Assembly: GCA_009746045.1 (NCBI GenBank)
Contig: RPFO01000359.1
Span: 177,683-241,682, forward strand
DNA: 64,000 nt
From: Mesostigma viride
Lineage: Eukaryota > Streptophyta > Mesostigmatophyceae > Mesostigmatales > Mesostigmataceae
Direction: 5' to 3'
The translations under genes were made by a program, and so were the position numbers. Within the stretch, counting starts at the first letter, position 1; each line of letters starts with the position of its first letter. Of the stretch, positions 32,053 to 41,728 are shown piece by piece. A model generated the notes under the pieces. It was not told the DNA's origin and made no database searches. It was given only the letters and a program-made list of their open reading frames with translations.

Positions 32053-32445
32053 ATGAGTCAACGTCGTGTTTTTACTGCGCCTTCCCATTCATCTAGTGAT
32101 AATAGTTTAGCTAAGTATTACGTGGTTATTACCCCTCAATGGTCAGCCATTTTCCTCTCTTGGTCAGATGCTAGGAAGATAGTGCAAAACCGTACATATA
32201 ATGTAATTAGGTATAAGAAATTTGTTACCTTCGAGGAAGCTCAACAATTCCTTATAGACCATAGCGTATCAGATCTAGGCCTACACGTACGTTCTACTCC
32301 TCATGGTCGCCCTCCTGTAGAAGCTCTAGATTTTGCTACCCCTCCTTCGTCTCCCCCTAAGAGGGCTGCATCCTCTTCTAGCTTAGATACTCCTCTCACC
32401 TTGGAATTCGGTTCCCTATCCATTACTGTTGTTAAAAAGGATTGA
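32053..32445 (+). CDS. ORF1: viroplasmin / RNase H1 N-terminal-like domain protein
   Basis: A 130-aa protein from the ATG at 32053. Residues about 20-70 (KYYVVITPQWSAIFLSW, SDARKIVQNRTYNVIRYKKF, then TFEEAQQFL) fit the RNase H1 N-terminal / caulimovirus viroplasmin fold: YYxV, a Gly/Trp region, W-x-D/E, a YKxF strand and the closing EEAxxFL helix. The remainder is Ser/Pro-rich. This domain binds RNA-DNA hybrids or double-stranded RNA in RNase H1 and lies in the translational transactivator of caulimoviruses. A separate ORF upstream of gag is unusual for Ty3 elements. The outer element keeps a homologue at 55,391-55,783, so the ORF is a stable part of the family. Confidence 0.72.
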   Translation: MSQRRVFTAPSHSSSDNSLAKYYVVITPQWSAIFLSWSDARKIVQNRTYNVIRYKKFVTFEEAQQFLIDHSVSDLGLHVRSTPHGRPPVEALDFATPPSSPPKRAASSSSLDTPLTLEFGSLSITVVKKD

Positions 32446-32538
32446 TTTTAATTTTGTTCCTGCTGCAGACCTCCAAGGTTTTTCCTTTTTCTTTTGTTGC
32501 TTTCTTCTTTTGATTCCTATTCCTTTACGTAATTAAAG

Positions 32539-34269
32539 ATGGATCCAGTGGGTGGAGATATGTCGCCTATACCTACCAATAATAATAATAATAATACTAC
32601 TAATAACATTAACAATAACAATACTCGTGGTAACCGACGGGACTCCTTGGAAACGGTACACCATCTCACTCCTCAAGGTATTCTGCGTACCTCACCGCCT
32701 TCTCCTGCTGCTGGTGGTCGCCGTCGTCCCTCAATTACCCCACCTACCTATGAACAACGTATTTCCCAAGTCAGATTTAGTGAGGAACCTTCTTTCGTTG
32801 CGAACCAGGCCCCTGCCCCTTCTGCAACCTTGGCTCACCCCTCCAGCAGGTCCTCACACACTAACAATGCTCCTAGGCCTCCTTCCCACCCTGTGCCTTC
32901 AATGCCTGCTATTAACACGGGTCGTACCTCGGCCCCTGTCGGCCCTTCTGGGCGCCCTAGTGCAGTCCCCTTTTTCCCACCTGCTTCCTGGTCCTACCCT
33001 GAGACGGCCTATGAGGCTGCCCAGGTTCCTACCCGTGTGGCTGATTTAGAAGTTAATAATGATTTCAGTACCATGCCCCTAGATGATAGGAATTATGATC
33101 ATTTTGCCTATTCCTCTCTTCGTGAGCAATATACTGTCCCCTTCTCCTATGGGCACCATCCGGAAACGGTGGCTCCCTCCAGACCCCTACCCAAGACTTT
33201 TCCTATCCCTTCCTTCTATCCCGCTTATGTAGCAGTGGAAGATAGTGGCCCTATGGGAAAAACTGATTCTTCTAATCCCCCTAAGCCTCCTGCTCTTCCC
33301 CTCTTTGCCAACCTTCCTAAGCTGGATGTCAAGTCTACCCCTCAACAGTTTTTCACCTTCATTATGTTGCTCACCCAGAACACAGAGTCCTGGCAGAACC
33401 ACAATAGGTGGCGCCTCTCTGATGCTGTACTAGTTCCTCATTATCTTACTACCTGCATTACTCCTGAACTTGCTAACCTCATCCAGTGTGAGTCTCTTGC
33501 CTCTCATGCCTACCCAAACTCTGTAGCAGAATTGTTCAAGCGTTTAGAGAACCATTTAGTCCCTCCCGATGCAGATTGGCAGGATAGATTATCCTTTGGC
33601 ACCTTGCAGCAGGGTACCAAGTCCTTCAAAGAATATATGAAAGAGTTTGATGCTCAGATGGTACGAATTAGGGATCTGTCGGGTGCAGAAGTGCGTGCCC
33701 GCTTCCTTCAGGGCCTCAGTAGACCCCTATTGCGTGAAGTCAAACGCCAGTTCTCTGCCTACCGTTTTACTGACCTGCCCCTCAAGCATGTGCGCCAGCA
33801 TCTTTTACGTGTAGCAGATTTCTTCTCCACGCCTTCTCTTCCTACCCGTTCCCGTATTAATAATATTATCCTTACCCCTGAGGAGGAGAACTCCTATGTA
33901 GAAGAATTAGATATCTGTGTGACTGACCTTTCAGCTCTGGATGTCTCTCATATTACCTGCTATCATTGTAAGGAAGTAGGTCATCTTAAACGTGAGTGCC
34001 CCAAGTTCCTTTCGGGTGCTCCCCCTCATCCCGACGCTCGCCCTCCTCGTACCCCTCAGCGTGCTCCTATTCGTCCCACTTCAGGACGCATTCCTTCAGC
34101 TACCCCTAGTAGGCTGAATGCTGTGCAGACAGGATCCCCAGGGTTCCCCTATGATAATCAGGCTCCCGCACCCTCTTCAATCCCTCGTGACCCTCCAGCA
34201 GTGGCTTTTCCGCCAGGGTCTTCTTCGGGGTTCGTTCCTATGGATTTGGGGGGGGAGGGGGAACAGTAG
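32539..34269 (+). CDS. gag: Gag polyprotein with CCHC zinc knuckle
   Basis: A 576-aa protein from the ATG at 32539. An Asn-rich stretch (AAT repeats at 32,578-32,625) and a Pro-rich region fill residues 10-250. The retrotransposon Gag capsid-like region follows (about 265-450: TPQQFFTFIMLL, FKRLENHLVPPDADWQDRL, FKEYMKEFDAQMVRIRDL). Then comes one knuckle, CYHCKEVGHLKREC (C-x2-C-x4-H-x4-C, about residues 474-487). It forms particles and binds element RNA. The stop at 34,267-34,269 lies just after an eight-G run where the pol frame is already open. Confidence 0.93.
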   Translation: MDPVGGDMSPIPTNNNNNNTTNNINNNNTRGNRRDSLETVHHLTPQGILRTSPPSPAAGGRRRPSITPPTYEQRISQVRFSEEPSFVANQAPAPSATLAHPSSRSSHTNNAPRPPSHPVPSMPAINTGRTSAPVGPSGRPSAVPFFPPASWSYPETAYEAAQVPTRVADLEVNNDFSTMPLDDRNYDHFAYSSLREQYTVPFSYGHHPETVAPSRPLPKTFPIPSFYPAYVAVEDSGPMGKTDSSNPPKPPALPLFANLPKLDVKSTPQQFFTFIMLLTQNTESWQNHNRWRLSDAVLVPHYLTTCITPELANLIQCESLASHAYPNSVAELFKRLENHLVPPDADWQDRLSFGTLQQGTKSFKEYMKEFDAQMVRIRDLSGAEVRARFLQGLSRPLLREVKRQFSAYRFTDLPLKHVRQHLLRVADFFSTPSLPTRSRINNIILTPEEENSYVEELDICVTDLSALDVSHITCYHCKEVGHLKRECPKFLSGAPPHPDARPPRTPQRAPIRPTSGRIPSATPSRLNAVQTGSPGFPYDNQAPAPSSIPRDPPAVAFPPGSSSGFVPMDLGGEGEQ

Positions 34270-34270
34270 G
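34246..34270 (+). promoter_or_regulatory. candidate -1 frameshift site at the gag-pol junction
   Basis: In the gag frame the codons are TTG GGG GGG GAG, giving the slippery heptamer G GGG GGG. A -1 slip moves ribosomes into the pol frame, which is open from upstream of the run and passes the gag stop. No ATG opens pol near its protease. Structure downstream was not folded. Confidence 0.55.
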
Positions 34271-37200
34271 CCTGTCAGCCGGGGGTAACCTGGACAGGTC
34301 CTTAGATAGTACCCCAGATATTAATTTTTGCTTGCCTGTTTTTATAACCTCTGTAGGAGCTGAATCATCCCTACCACTACGTGTGCGTCCTCTTATGTTC
34401 TTGAATGGTGGTTTAACCGTCCCTCACACTGTTGTAGACCCCTTCTTGCATGCTGATGAACTCTTGAATGTCTCTGTGTTGGTAGATAGCGGTGCGGCTA
34501 GCTCCTTTGTGAGCGAGGCCCTAGTTAGACGTTTAGGACTAGTCCCTACCCCTCACACCAAACCCGTTACTGTTCATTATGCTGATGGTCGCACCAGTCA
34601 TTCCCCGGGTACGGTGTCCCTTCCCATGGTTATACAAGGACGTACTGTCAACCTGACGGCCACTATAGGCCCTATCACTACCGCTGATGTATTACTAGGA
34701 TTAGATTGGCACCAGGATAATAAGATTACTATTAATTATGATACCATGGTCATTTGGTTTCCAGATAGCTCTTACTGGGTACCTGAACGTCATTATAGAT
34801 TGGAAAATTTATCCTTGGTAGATATTACTCCTCCTACACCTGTTGATCCTCCTGTAAGACCTATACCTGAAGTAATAATGTCAAATGACGAATTACGTTC
34901 TGAATTAAAGCAAAATGGATACCTATTATGTATGTTCCTTCAGTTAGAAGTACAACAGATACCTAGCACTAACAATAGTGTGGATATAGATGTAAATACA
35001 GTGGATACAATAGGAGTAGGATTTACTGAAAATGAAATAGTAAGATACATGGCTGTGATAGATTCCTCAAAAGTATTTGAAGAAAAGACTCCTTCTTATC
35101 CTCCTCCTCGTTCTGTTTTACACCGTGTAGTTATCAAGGACGGTGCAGTTCCTACGCACTCTCCGATGTATAGAATGGGCCCTACCGAGTTAAAGGAACT
35201 AAAACAGATTTTAGTGTCATTATTAGAAGCAGGATTGATAGAGCCTAGTAACTCCCCCTACTCAGCTGGTGTCCTGTTAGTTCCTAAGCCAAATGGCAAG
35301 TTTCGCCTAGTTACTGATTATAGGAAGTTGAATGATATTACTGTGAAATCTAAATACCCTCTACCTCGTATTGACGATATATTTAATAAGGTTAAAGGTT
35401 CCACTTGTTTCACAGTACTGGATTGTGCGGATGGTTTTTGGCAGTTGCGGATAGCTCCTGAGGATTGCCATAAAACCGCCTTTGCTACCCCTTTTGGTCA
35501 TTACCAGTTTAGAGTAGCGGCTATGGGACTCTGTAACTCGCCTGCCTCTTTTCAAATGTTAATGAATGAAGTGCTTAGACCTGTTATGGGAAATTCTCAT
35601 CTTCCTCAGGTGTCCTCTGATCTAAAGGATCCCTCCTTCTCCTCTGTTTCTTTATCTGAGCATGACCGTTCTTGTGCTCAAGCTTACTTAGATGATATTC
35701 TTATTTACTCTCCTGATTTTGAAACGCACCTACGTGATTTAAAGAAAGTATTAGAAATAATGGCTGAAAATTCTTTGTGGGCGCGCCGTGCTAAAGTGCG
35801 TTCGGGTAGGAGTGTCCCATTTTTAGGGCACGTTCTGTCAGATGCCGGGGTCGCTACCGACCCGGATAAAACTAAGTCAATTCAGGAATGGCCTACTCCT
35901 ACCGACGTTAAAGGTGTACGTAGTTTCCTAGGAATTGCTTCTTACTATAGGCGTTTTATCCCGCGTTTCGCCACTATAGCAGCCCCTATTAATCATTTAT
36001 TAAAGAAGGATATCCCCTTTGTTTGGAGTAGTGAGTGTCAGTCTGCTTTTCAGTGCCTAAAATCCCTACTCCTTTCCCCTCCTGTACTCATCCTACCGGA
36101 TACTACTAAACCCTTTGTTGTGGCTACAGATGCTAGTAAAGTAGCTATAGGTGGTGTCCTTCTCCAGGATCAGGGTCAGGGCTTACAGCCAATTGAATAT
36201 ATCTCTAGGACAATGCTCCCTGCGGAGCGTAACTATCCCGTCCACCAGCAGGAACTCTTAGCGGTGGTGTATTGTTGCCACGCGTGGCAGCACTTCCTTA
36301 AAGGTGCTCAATTTGATGTCTGCCTGAATGAACCCTGTGAGCTAGATCCTTATAGGTTAGTTATCCAAACGGATCATCGTCCCCTTACCCATCTTCTCTC
36401 CCAACCCAACCTTACCCCTCGGCAAGCGCGCTGGATGGAATTTTTAGCACAGTTTTCCCCTTTTAAACTTCAGTATGTCAAGGGTGTAGATAACATAGTA
36501 CCAGATGCACTCTCTCGTCGTGCAGACTATTCCTTCTTCGAGGACCTTGATGTTCTCAATATTACTCTAGTTCCTACTACTATGGGTGTAACCCCTTATG
36601 GTGAACTACCTGATGATGATTCCTATGCCTACCTCTTTCATACAGCTGTTCGCATGCCTGATCTCCTTTCTCACGTAGGACTCTCTCTCCCGTGTGAGGC
36701 CCTTCCTGTGGCCTCGGTGGGGGGGGAGGGGAAAAATAAAATTTCTATACCGCTTAGCCATATAGCGACTAGGTCAGGAAAGTCTTATGAAAACGTAGTC
36801 CCCCTAGGACCTCCCCTTCTCTTCGGCAAGGCGGTAGGAGATCTCTTTAAACCTGTTCTGGATACTTCTGTAGCGATGCCTACCTCTGATCTTGAACGCC
36901 TTATTAGTAGATTTACGGCCACTGAGCCGGAAGCATTAGCTGCCATTGCTGCACATCCCCAACAATTAGGCAAGCACCCTTGTAAATTTGTAGGTGGGTT
37001 TTTATATGTGCAGATAGCAGATTCTCCCCCTCAATGGCGCCTGTATGTCCCTCCTATCTGTCGCTCCTCCTTGCTCTTTGAGTTGCATGACTTAGCTGCT
37101 CACCAGGGTGGTAAACGGGTACGGGACCTAGTAGCCCGCTCTTATTACTGGCCTTCCCTTTATAAGGATGTGGATGAGTATGTTAGAACTTGTCAATCTT

Positions 37201-38402
37201 GCCAGGAAATGAAACCCAATAATGTAGGACAGATAGCAGAACCTAGGACCTTGCCTGACCCTATCATGCCTTGGGATTCTATCATGATGGATTTTGTAGG
37301 ACCTTTTAGAAAGAATGATAGGGGCAATGCCCAAATCCTTGTGTTCATAGATCGTTTTACTCGTATGTGCCATCTTGTGCCGTGTCCTTTAGAACTCACC
37401 GCACGTGATTGCGCACGCCTATACCTCAATAATGTATATAGATATCATGGATTGAGTAGGCAGTTTATTAGTGATAAGGATAAATTATTTACCTCAGATT
37501 TTTGGCAGCAGTTTTTCGCTGCCATCGGTACCAAGGTTACCTACGGTACTGCCTACCACTCCTCCTCCTCTCATTTAGTAGAGCGTCTTAATAGAGTAGT
37601 AGAAGAAGCGCTTAGGCACTATGTTAATGGCTCGGGTAGTGATTGGGAGGATTATTTATGTTTGGTAGAGTTCTCCCTCAACAATTGTCCCCAAGCTGCG
37701 CATGGATATACGCCCTTCTTCTTAGATACTGGGAGACAGCCCCTTACCCCTACCTCTCTCTTAGCTAGTCCTCTACGGGACAAGGATGATGTGTCCCGAG
37801 ATACTGTAGAAGGTGTACAGTCCTTACTAGATAGAATGAAAACTGCTCATGACCACGCGATCTCAGGGTATCAAAAAGCTCAGGCTAAGTACCTTGCTAG
37901 GTTGCGTGCCTCCTTAGATAGACGAGCACCTGAGATAGAAGTAGGAGATCTAGTATTAGTAGAAGGCCCCCGTGTTGGCCGTTTTGCTCATAAGTTTGAA
38001 GCAGAACTGAAGGTCAAACTTAGGCCTGCCTTCTTAGGACCCTTCCATGTGTTGTCTAGGGTAGGAAATTTCTTGTATAAGGTCGATATCCCTACCTCTT
38101 GGCAAACGCATTCAAACACCTTCCATAGGAGCCAGCTTAAACTGTACCACCCTAGTACGTTCGCTGGCAGGGAGTTAGCGCCTGCCCCTTTAGAGCATAA
38201 TCCTGACACTGGGGAAGTAGAAGACGAAGTAGAAAGCATCGTGGCCCATCGAGATATCAAAAAGGGCCGCGGTACCCAGCGTCAGTATAAAGTGAAGTGG
38301 ATGTATGCTCGTAGTGAAGTAGATAAGGTTTGGTATACGGAGAGTGAGCTAGATGGGTGTAGTCGCCTGCTGCAGGAATATAAAACCCTGCACAAGCTCT
38401 AG
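34254..38402 (+). CDS. pol: Pol polyprotein: protease, RT, RNase H, integrase, chromodomain
   Basis: About 1,382 residues in the -1 frame relative to gag, start given at the inferred frameshift. Order: aspartic protease with VLVDSGAASSFV near residue 75; reverse transcriptase with the catalytic YLDDILIYS near 477; RNase H starting VVATDASKVAIGGVLLQ near 620; integrase zinc domain (HDLAAHQGG ... CQSCQEMK, about 943-985), core Asp in MDFVGPF (about 1,010), Asp in FISDKDKLF (about 1,072) and Glu in SHLVERLN (about 1,108), so a D-35-E spacing. The end (DEVESIVAHRDIKKG, YKVKWMYA, VWYTESEL) is a chromodomain, placing the element among the chromoviruses, which target histone-marked chromatin. Confidence 0.95.
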   Translation, partial: GGGTVGLSAGGNLDRSLDSTPDINFCLPVFITSVGAESSLPLRVRPLMFLNGGLTVPHTVVDPFLHADELLNVSVLVDSGAASSFVSEALVRRLGLVPTPHTKPVTVHYADGRTSHSPGTVSLPMVIQGRTVNLTATIGPITTADVLLGLDWHQDNKITINYDTMVIWFPDSSYWVPERHYRLENLSLVDITPPTPVDPPVRPIPEVIMSNDELRSELKQNGYLLCMFLQLEVQQIPSTNNSVDIDVNTVDTIGVGFTENEIVRYMAVIDSSKVFEEKTPSYPPPRSVLHRVVIKDGAVPTHSPMYRMGPTELKELKQILVSLLEAGLIEPSNSPYSAGVLLVPKPNGKFRLVTDYRKLNDITVKSKYPLPRIDDIFNKVKGSTCFTVLDCADGFWQLRIAPEDCHKTAFATPFGHYQFRVAAMGLCNSPASFQMLMNEVLRPVMGNSHLPQVSSDLKDPSFSSVSLSEHDRSCAQAYLDDILIYSPDFETHLRDLKKVLEIMAENSLWARRAKVRSGRSVPFLGHVLSDAGVATDPDKTKSIQEWPTPTDVKGVRSFLGIASYYRRFIPRFATIAAPINHLLKKDIPFVWSSECQSAFQCLKSLLLSPPVLILPDTTKPFVVATDASKVAIGGVLLQDQGQGLQPIEYISRTMLPAERNYPVHQQELLAVVYCCHAWQHFLKGAQFDVCLNEPCELDPYRLVIQTDHRPLTHLLSQPNLTPRQARWMEFLAQFSPFKLQYVKGVDNIVPDALSRRADYSFFEDLDVLNITLVPTTMGVTPYGELPDDDSYAYLFHTAVRMPDLLSHVGLSLPCEALPVASVGGEGKNKISIPLSHIATRSGKSYENVVPLGPPLLFGKAVGDLFKPVLDTSVAMPTSDLERLISRFTATEPEALAAIAAHPQQLGKHPCKFVGGFLYVQIADSPPQWRLYVPPICRSSLLFELHDLAAHQGGKRVRDLVARSYYWPSLYKDVDEYVRTCQSCQEMKPNNVGQIAEPRTLPDPIMPWDSIMMDFVGPFRKNDRGNAQILVFIDRFTRMCHLVPCPLELTARDCARLYLNNVYRYHGLSRQFISDKDKLFTSDFWQQFFAAIGTKVTYGTAYHSSSSHLVERLNRVVEEALRHYVNGSGSDWEDYLCLVEFSLNNCPQAAHGYTPFFLDTGRQPLTPTSLLASPLRDKDDVSRDTVEGVQSLLDRMKTAHDHAISGYQKAQAKYLARLRASLDRRAPEIEVGDLVLVEGPRVGRFAHKFEAELKVKLRPAFLGPFHVLSRVGNFLYKVDIPTSWQTHSNTFHRSQLKLYHPSTFAGRELAPAPLEHNPDTGEVEDEVESIVAHRDIKKGRGTQRQYKVKWMYARSEVDKVWYTESELDGCSRLLQEYKTLHKL
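36717..36740 (+). promoter_or_regulatory. internal polypurine tract resembling the 3' one
   Basis: GGTGGGGGGGGAGGGGAAAA inside pol shares the core TGGGGGGGGAGG with the tract before the 3' LTR and with the gag-pol junction. A central second-strand primer is possible. Confidence 0.35.
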
Positions 38403-38478
38403 TCGTAGGCCTTCTCCTCTCTTATGTTATGTCTGCTGTCGACGGGTGGTTGGTTGTCCCCTCCCCTCCGCAGCCGTC

Positions 38479-40779
38479 ATGACAGAGCCTACCCCTCCGG
38501 CTGAGAGCCCGCTGCCGTCCCTGCCCCTACCGGACCCTGAGCTGTATTTCGAGGCCCTTCCGGGCCGTTGGGTGTCGCGATCATGTTACCGGGGTGGCGT
38601 TGTGCAGCCGGCCCTTCAGGCCCAACATGCGAGCTTAGTCAGGGCGGCCCTCTTCGGGGTCACGTGGTATGGTCCTTCCCCTGATGAGCCGCACCAGCTT
38701 GTCCTGCACGGTTTCGATGATGCCGGACACTGTTTGTTGGGGTGTGGTTCCAGCTGTCCCGCCTTGGGGCAGATAGATGCGGTTCTCCGGTGTTGCCGTG
38801 TGTTCTCCTACCTCTCCACTCCTGTGGGCCGTACCTGCCTACGGGAGGTGTTCCCGTGGCTTCCAGCTGAGGGTGATGCTGAGGTAGACGAGAACCCCTG
38901 CGACCTTTTACGGGCCGTAGAGTTCATGGAGATAGCTGATCAGTCGGCGGGACTAGCGGTTAGTGGTCCTACCCCTTCGGGCGCCCCAGCCGAGGTACAT
39001 TATACTCCAGATTATTCTGCCTCGAGCGCTGCGTCCGCCTCCTCGGTGTCTGTCCCTCCCTCTCCGGTCCCGTCGTCCCCTCGGTCGACCCGGGATGTCG
39101 CAGTGGAGCCTACCCCTTCGGGTTTGCCTGATCCTCTTTCGGCGACGGTCTCGGCTATGCAGGCTCAGATCCAGTCTTTGACCACGGCGTTTGGGGCCTT
39201 CCTTGCGGCCCAGGCGCAGGTCCCGGCCACGCCGGCTGGATCCGCGCCCCCTACCCCTTCTGTCGCCCCGGCGACTACGGCTTCGCCTGCGCCCGCGGTC
39301 GCTGTGGTTCCGGCGGCTCCTGCGACTCCTGCTGCCTCTGCGCCTGTTACCGCTCTACCTGCGCCTACGCGGGAGTCTCCTGCCCCTGTTAGCTCGCCCT
39401 CCGTCGCTGCTTCCGAGCCTCCTCCCGCTCAGGCGCAGACGTCGCGGGGTTTCTTTGGCGATACTAGCGGGCTTCCCAGACTTTGGGAGGGTGGTCCTCC
39501 GCAGAGGATTCCGGTTCCTGACTGGGGCCTGGATGGTAGTCAATCTTATGCAGGACTGCCTGTCCCTACGGGCCCCATTTTCAACATGTGGCCTGAGGGT
39601 GCACCGGCAACGGAGACCGGCGCGCCTGCGTCGTTGGTGGGTCCGTCACGGCCCTCTCTGGCTTCAGGTCCGGCGCGACCTCCTGTTTTACCAGTGCCCC
39701 CTGCGTCGGTGTCGGCTCCTGCCCCTGCGTCAGCCCCTGCTCCGGTCCCTCCTCCTTCGGCCTCGCGGTCTTTGGCCGCGGTTGTTCGGTCCACCGGTCA
39801 GGATCCTCGCGCCACCCGCGCTGCCGATTCCCTCAGGGAGTTGTCCCAGGGTGATCGGGACAGGGCTCCTTCTGTGGTGCACGCGACGCCGGAGTCGCGT
39901 GACACGCCCATTCCGGGGTATGGTATGTCCGCACTCGCCTGCCGACAGTGTGACCTGCCGCGCGCCTCTGCTGAGCTTGCCATCTCTCCCATGTCCTATG
40001 GGTTCTCCCAGGTGTGTCGGGCGCCCCGGGATCGTGGCCTACCCATTGAGACTGATCGGCCTCCGTTCGACATGGTTATTTTAGCTGATCCGGTGTTCGA
40101 GGGTGAGATCCTGGTCCGGCGCGTCCTGTATCGCTGGGCGAGGCGCCACAACGACTTGGACACCTACGGTGGGTTTCAGTGGGCTTACCCTCCCCCTCTG
40201 GGCATTATGGCTTCGGATGCCCTTACAGTAGAGTTTCCTGCGGTGCCGGGTGCGGCGTACACTACGGTCCTCCAGCCCATCCTTGAGTGGGATGCCCGCC
40301 GCCCGGCGCCTATCCCGGGCCAGGGTCTAGACTCCCGCGGTCACCCTCCTCCTCGTGCCAGCGACTACCTAGAGACATTCGGGTCGCGACAGTGTGTTCG
40401 TCGGTGGCGCTCCCGCGAGATTCGGCACATCCGGTTGTGGCCGTCCAACGTGGAGCCCCTGGTGGACCTGTTCTTCCCGACGGGTCTGCGCCCTCGGATT
40501 CGGTATCATTGCCTCCTCCTGCGGGCCCTTTGCCTGATCGCGGTAGAGCCTTTCCTTCGCCTCTTTGCCTGTGGCTTTCTGGACTGGGCCCGTGGCCAGG
40601 TCGTCCTCACGCAGCATAGGTATTACTGGGCCTTCCTGGGCCTCTTTCCTGACGGCGTGTGGGCCGATGTTTTCCTCACTGTAGATAGGCATGACAATGT
40701 TGAGGATGTGGCTCACTACCAGGCCTACCTGGAGGTCCTGCTGGCCTCTCGTGGCACTTACCAGACGGATGGCCACTAG
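38479..40779 (+). CDS. ORF4: unrecognised 766-aa protein between pol and the 3' LTR
   Basis: The ATG at 38479 (MTEPTPPAESPLP) is preferred to one at 38,353 that overlaps pol. Three parts are visible: an N-terminal globular block with several Cys (LLGCGSSCPALG, VGRTCLREVFPWLPAEGD); a long Pro/Ala/Ser-rich middle (about residues 160-490); and a C-terminal block rich in Arg and aromatic residues, including a hydrophobic stretch LLRALCLIAVEPFLRLFACG. The place is that of env genes, but no signal peptide, furin-type site or clear membrane anchor is seen. Conservation of both end blocks in the outer element shows the ORF is kept by selection or recent common origin. Function unknown. Confidence 0.75.
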   Translation: MTEPTPPAESPLPSLPLPDPELYFEALPGRWVSRSCYRGGVVQPALQAQHASLVRAALFGVTWYGPSPDEPHQLVLHGFDDAGHCLLGCGSSCPALGQIDAVLRCCRVFSYLSTPVGRTCLREVFPWLPAEGDAEVDENPCDLLRAVEFMEIADQSAGLAVSGPTPSGAPAEVHYTPDYSASSAASASSVSVPPSPVPSSPRSTRDVAVEPTPSGLPDPLSATVSAMQAQIQSLTTAFGAFLAAQAQVPATPAGSAPPTPSVAPATTASPAPAVAVVPAAPATPAASAPVTALPAPTRESPAPVSSPSVAASEPPPAQAQTSRGFFGDTSGLPRLWEGGPPQRIPVPDWGLDGSQSYAGLPVPTGPIFNMWPEGAPATETGAPASLVGPSRPSLASGPARPPVLPVPPASVSAPAPASAPAPVPPPSASRSLAAVVRSTGQDPRATRAADSLRELSQGDRDRAPSVVHATPESRDTPIPGYGMSALACRQCDLPRASAELAISPMSYGFSQVCRAPRDRGLPIETDRPPFDMVILADPVFEGEILVRRVLYRWARRHNDLDTYGGFQWAYPPPLGIMASDALTVEFPAVPGAAYTTVLQPILEWDARRPAPIPGQGLDSRGHPPPRASDYLETFGSRQCVRRWRSREIRHIRLWPSNVEPLVDLFFPTGLRPRIRYHCLLLRALCLIAVEPFLRLFACGFLDWARGQVVLTQHRYYWAFLGLFPDGVWADVFLTVDRHDNVEDVAHYQAYLEVLLASRGTYQTDGH

Positions 40780-41156
40780 ATAGAGGGCCTTAGGCCCGAC
40801 CTGAGGGTGTTGTCCCTCCGGTATGTAGAGTCGCCCTCATATTCTGGCCAGTTGGTTGGCTGTTCTTGGTCCTTAGCGCTGATGTGTTTACTCTGTGTGT
40901 CCTGCCCAGTGCCGTCCCCCCCGGCCAGGACTCCGTTCCAGGCAGTTAGGGGAACCTACCACCAGGCTTGGTGCTGGCTAACCCTACACCACCCGGCGTG
41001 GTGGTGGAGACCGTGTGAACTATTGGTGCTTTGTATCTGGGATGGTCTATCGATTGTGTTGGTGTGTGCTGGGTGCGTTAGGATTATTTTCCTACCCCTC
41101 TGGTTCCCTCCTCTCTGCGTAGGGAGAGGGCTCCCTACCTTTTGTGGGGGGGGAGG
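40780..41156 (+). promoter_or_regulatory. 3' untranslated region and polypurine tract of the inner element
   Basis: No gene. The final bases before the LTR are TTTTGTGGGGGGGGAGG (about 41,140-41,156), the expected second-strand primer. Confidence 0.8.
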
Positions 41157-41728
41157 TGTTACGTCGCGTAACAATTCGTTGTAGTTACGGACGTAAATTA
41201 GGTCCTTGGCCTCGGTTGTTCCTAGGTTACGTGCAGTTCTAGTTTGGACATGATTGTCCCCGTAACAGTACTGTGGTATATTGGGTGCCTTTGGGCGCCG
41301 CGCCGCGTACTATATTAGTGGTCCTTATCCTTTTGTAGAATGTAGTGGACCGGCGTGCATCTGTGCACCTGCCTGTGTTTCTGTGGTTCTGCAGGCGAGG
41401 GCCAGGTCGGCCCGAGCCTGTTGGACCGTTGGTGACCATTTATGCACGTTCCACTCCTTGTGTGGTTACTCGGCGTGTGTTAAGTGAATTGACACATTTA
41501 GGCTTGGGTCACGGCAGTGTAGTTGTGTTTCCTTCCTCTATTCCTGGAGTAAACGGGTTTTGGTAAATGGTTGTATGGCGTATTATAGCAACACTTACGT
41601 TAATGCATTGAGATCAGCTCCGTCACGTTCGTCTTTCGCCAGAGGGTTAAGTAGAGGAGGCCTGACCAGTTTAGGTAGTATCAGGCCCATTAGAGGTAGA
41701 GGTGGAGGTAGATATCCGCGGCGTAACA
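41157..41728 (+). repeat. 3' LTR of the inner element
   Basis: 572 bp, no difference from 30,948-31,519 seen by eye, followed by the duplicated TTGAC. Confidence 0.95.

Larger units (their letters stand above)
30948..41728 (+). mobile_element. inner intact Ty3/chromovirus LTR retrotransposon
   Basis: A 10,781-bp plus-strand element inserted in the gag of its minus-strand relative. Its 572-bp LTRs (30,948-31,519 and 41,157-41,728) look identical. Flanks carry the 5-bp duplication TTGAC (30,943-30,947 and 41,729-41,733). Order: 5' LTR, primer site, leader, ORF1, gag, pol (other frame), ORF4, polypurine tract, 3' LTR. All four ORFs are open, so the copy may be active. LTR sequences differ clearly from those of the outer element, so the two belong to different subfamilies. 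Confidence 0.95.

Noticed and set aside
38479-40779. Calling ORF4 an envelope protein
   Set aside because: Position alone is not enough; no signal peptide, processing site or clear membrane anchor is visible.
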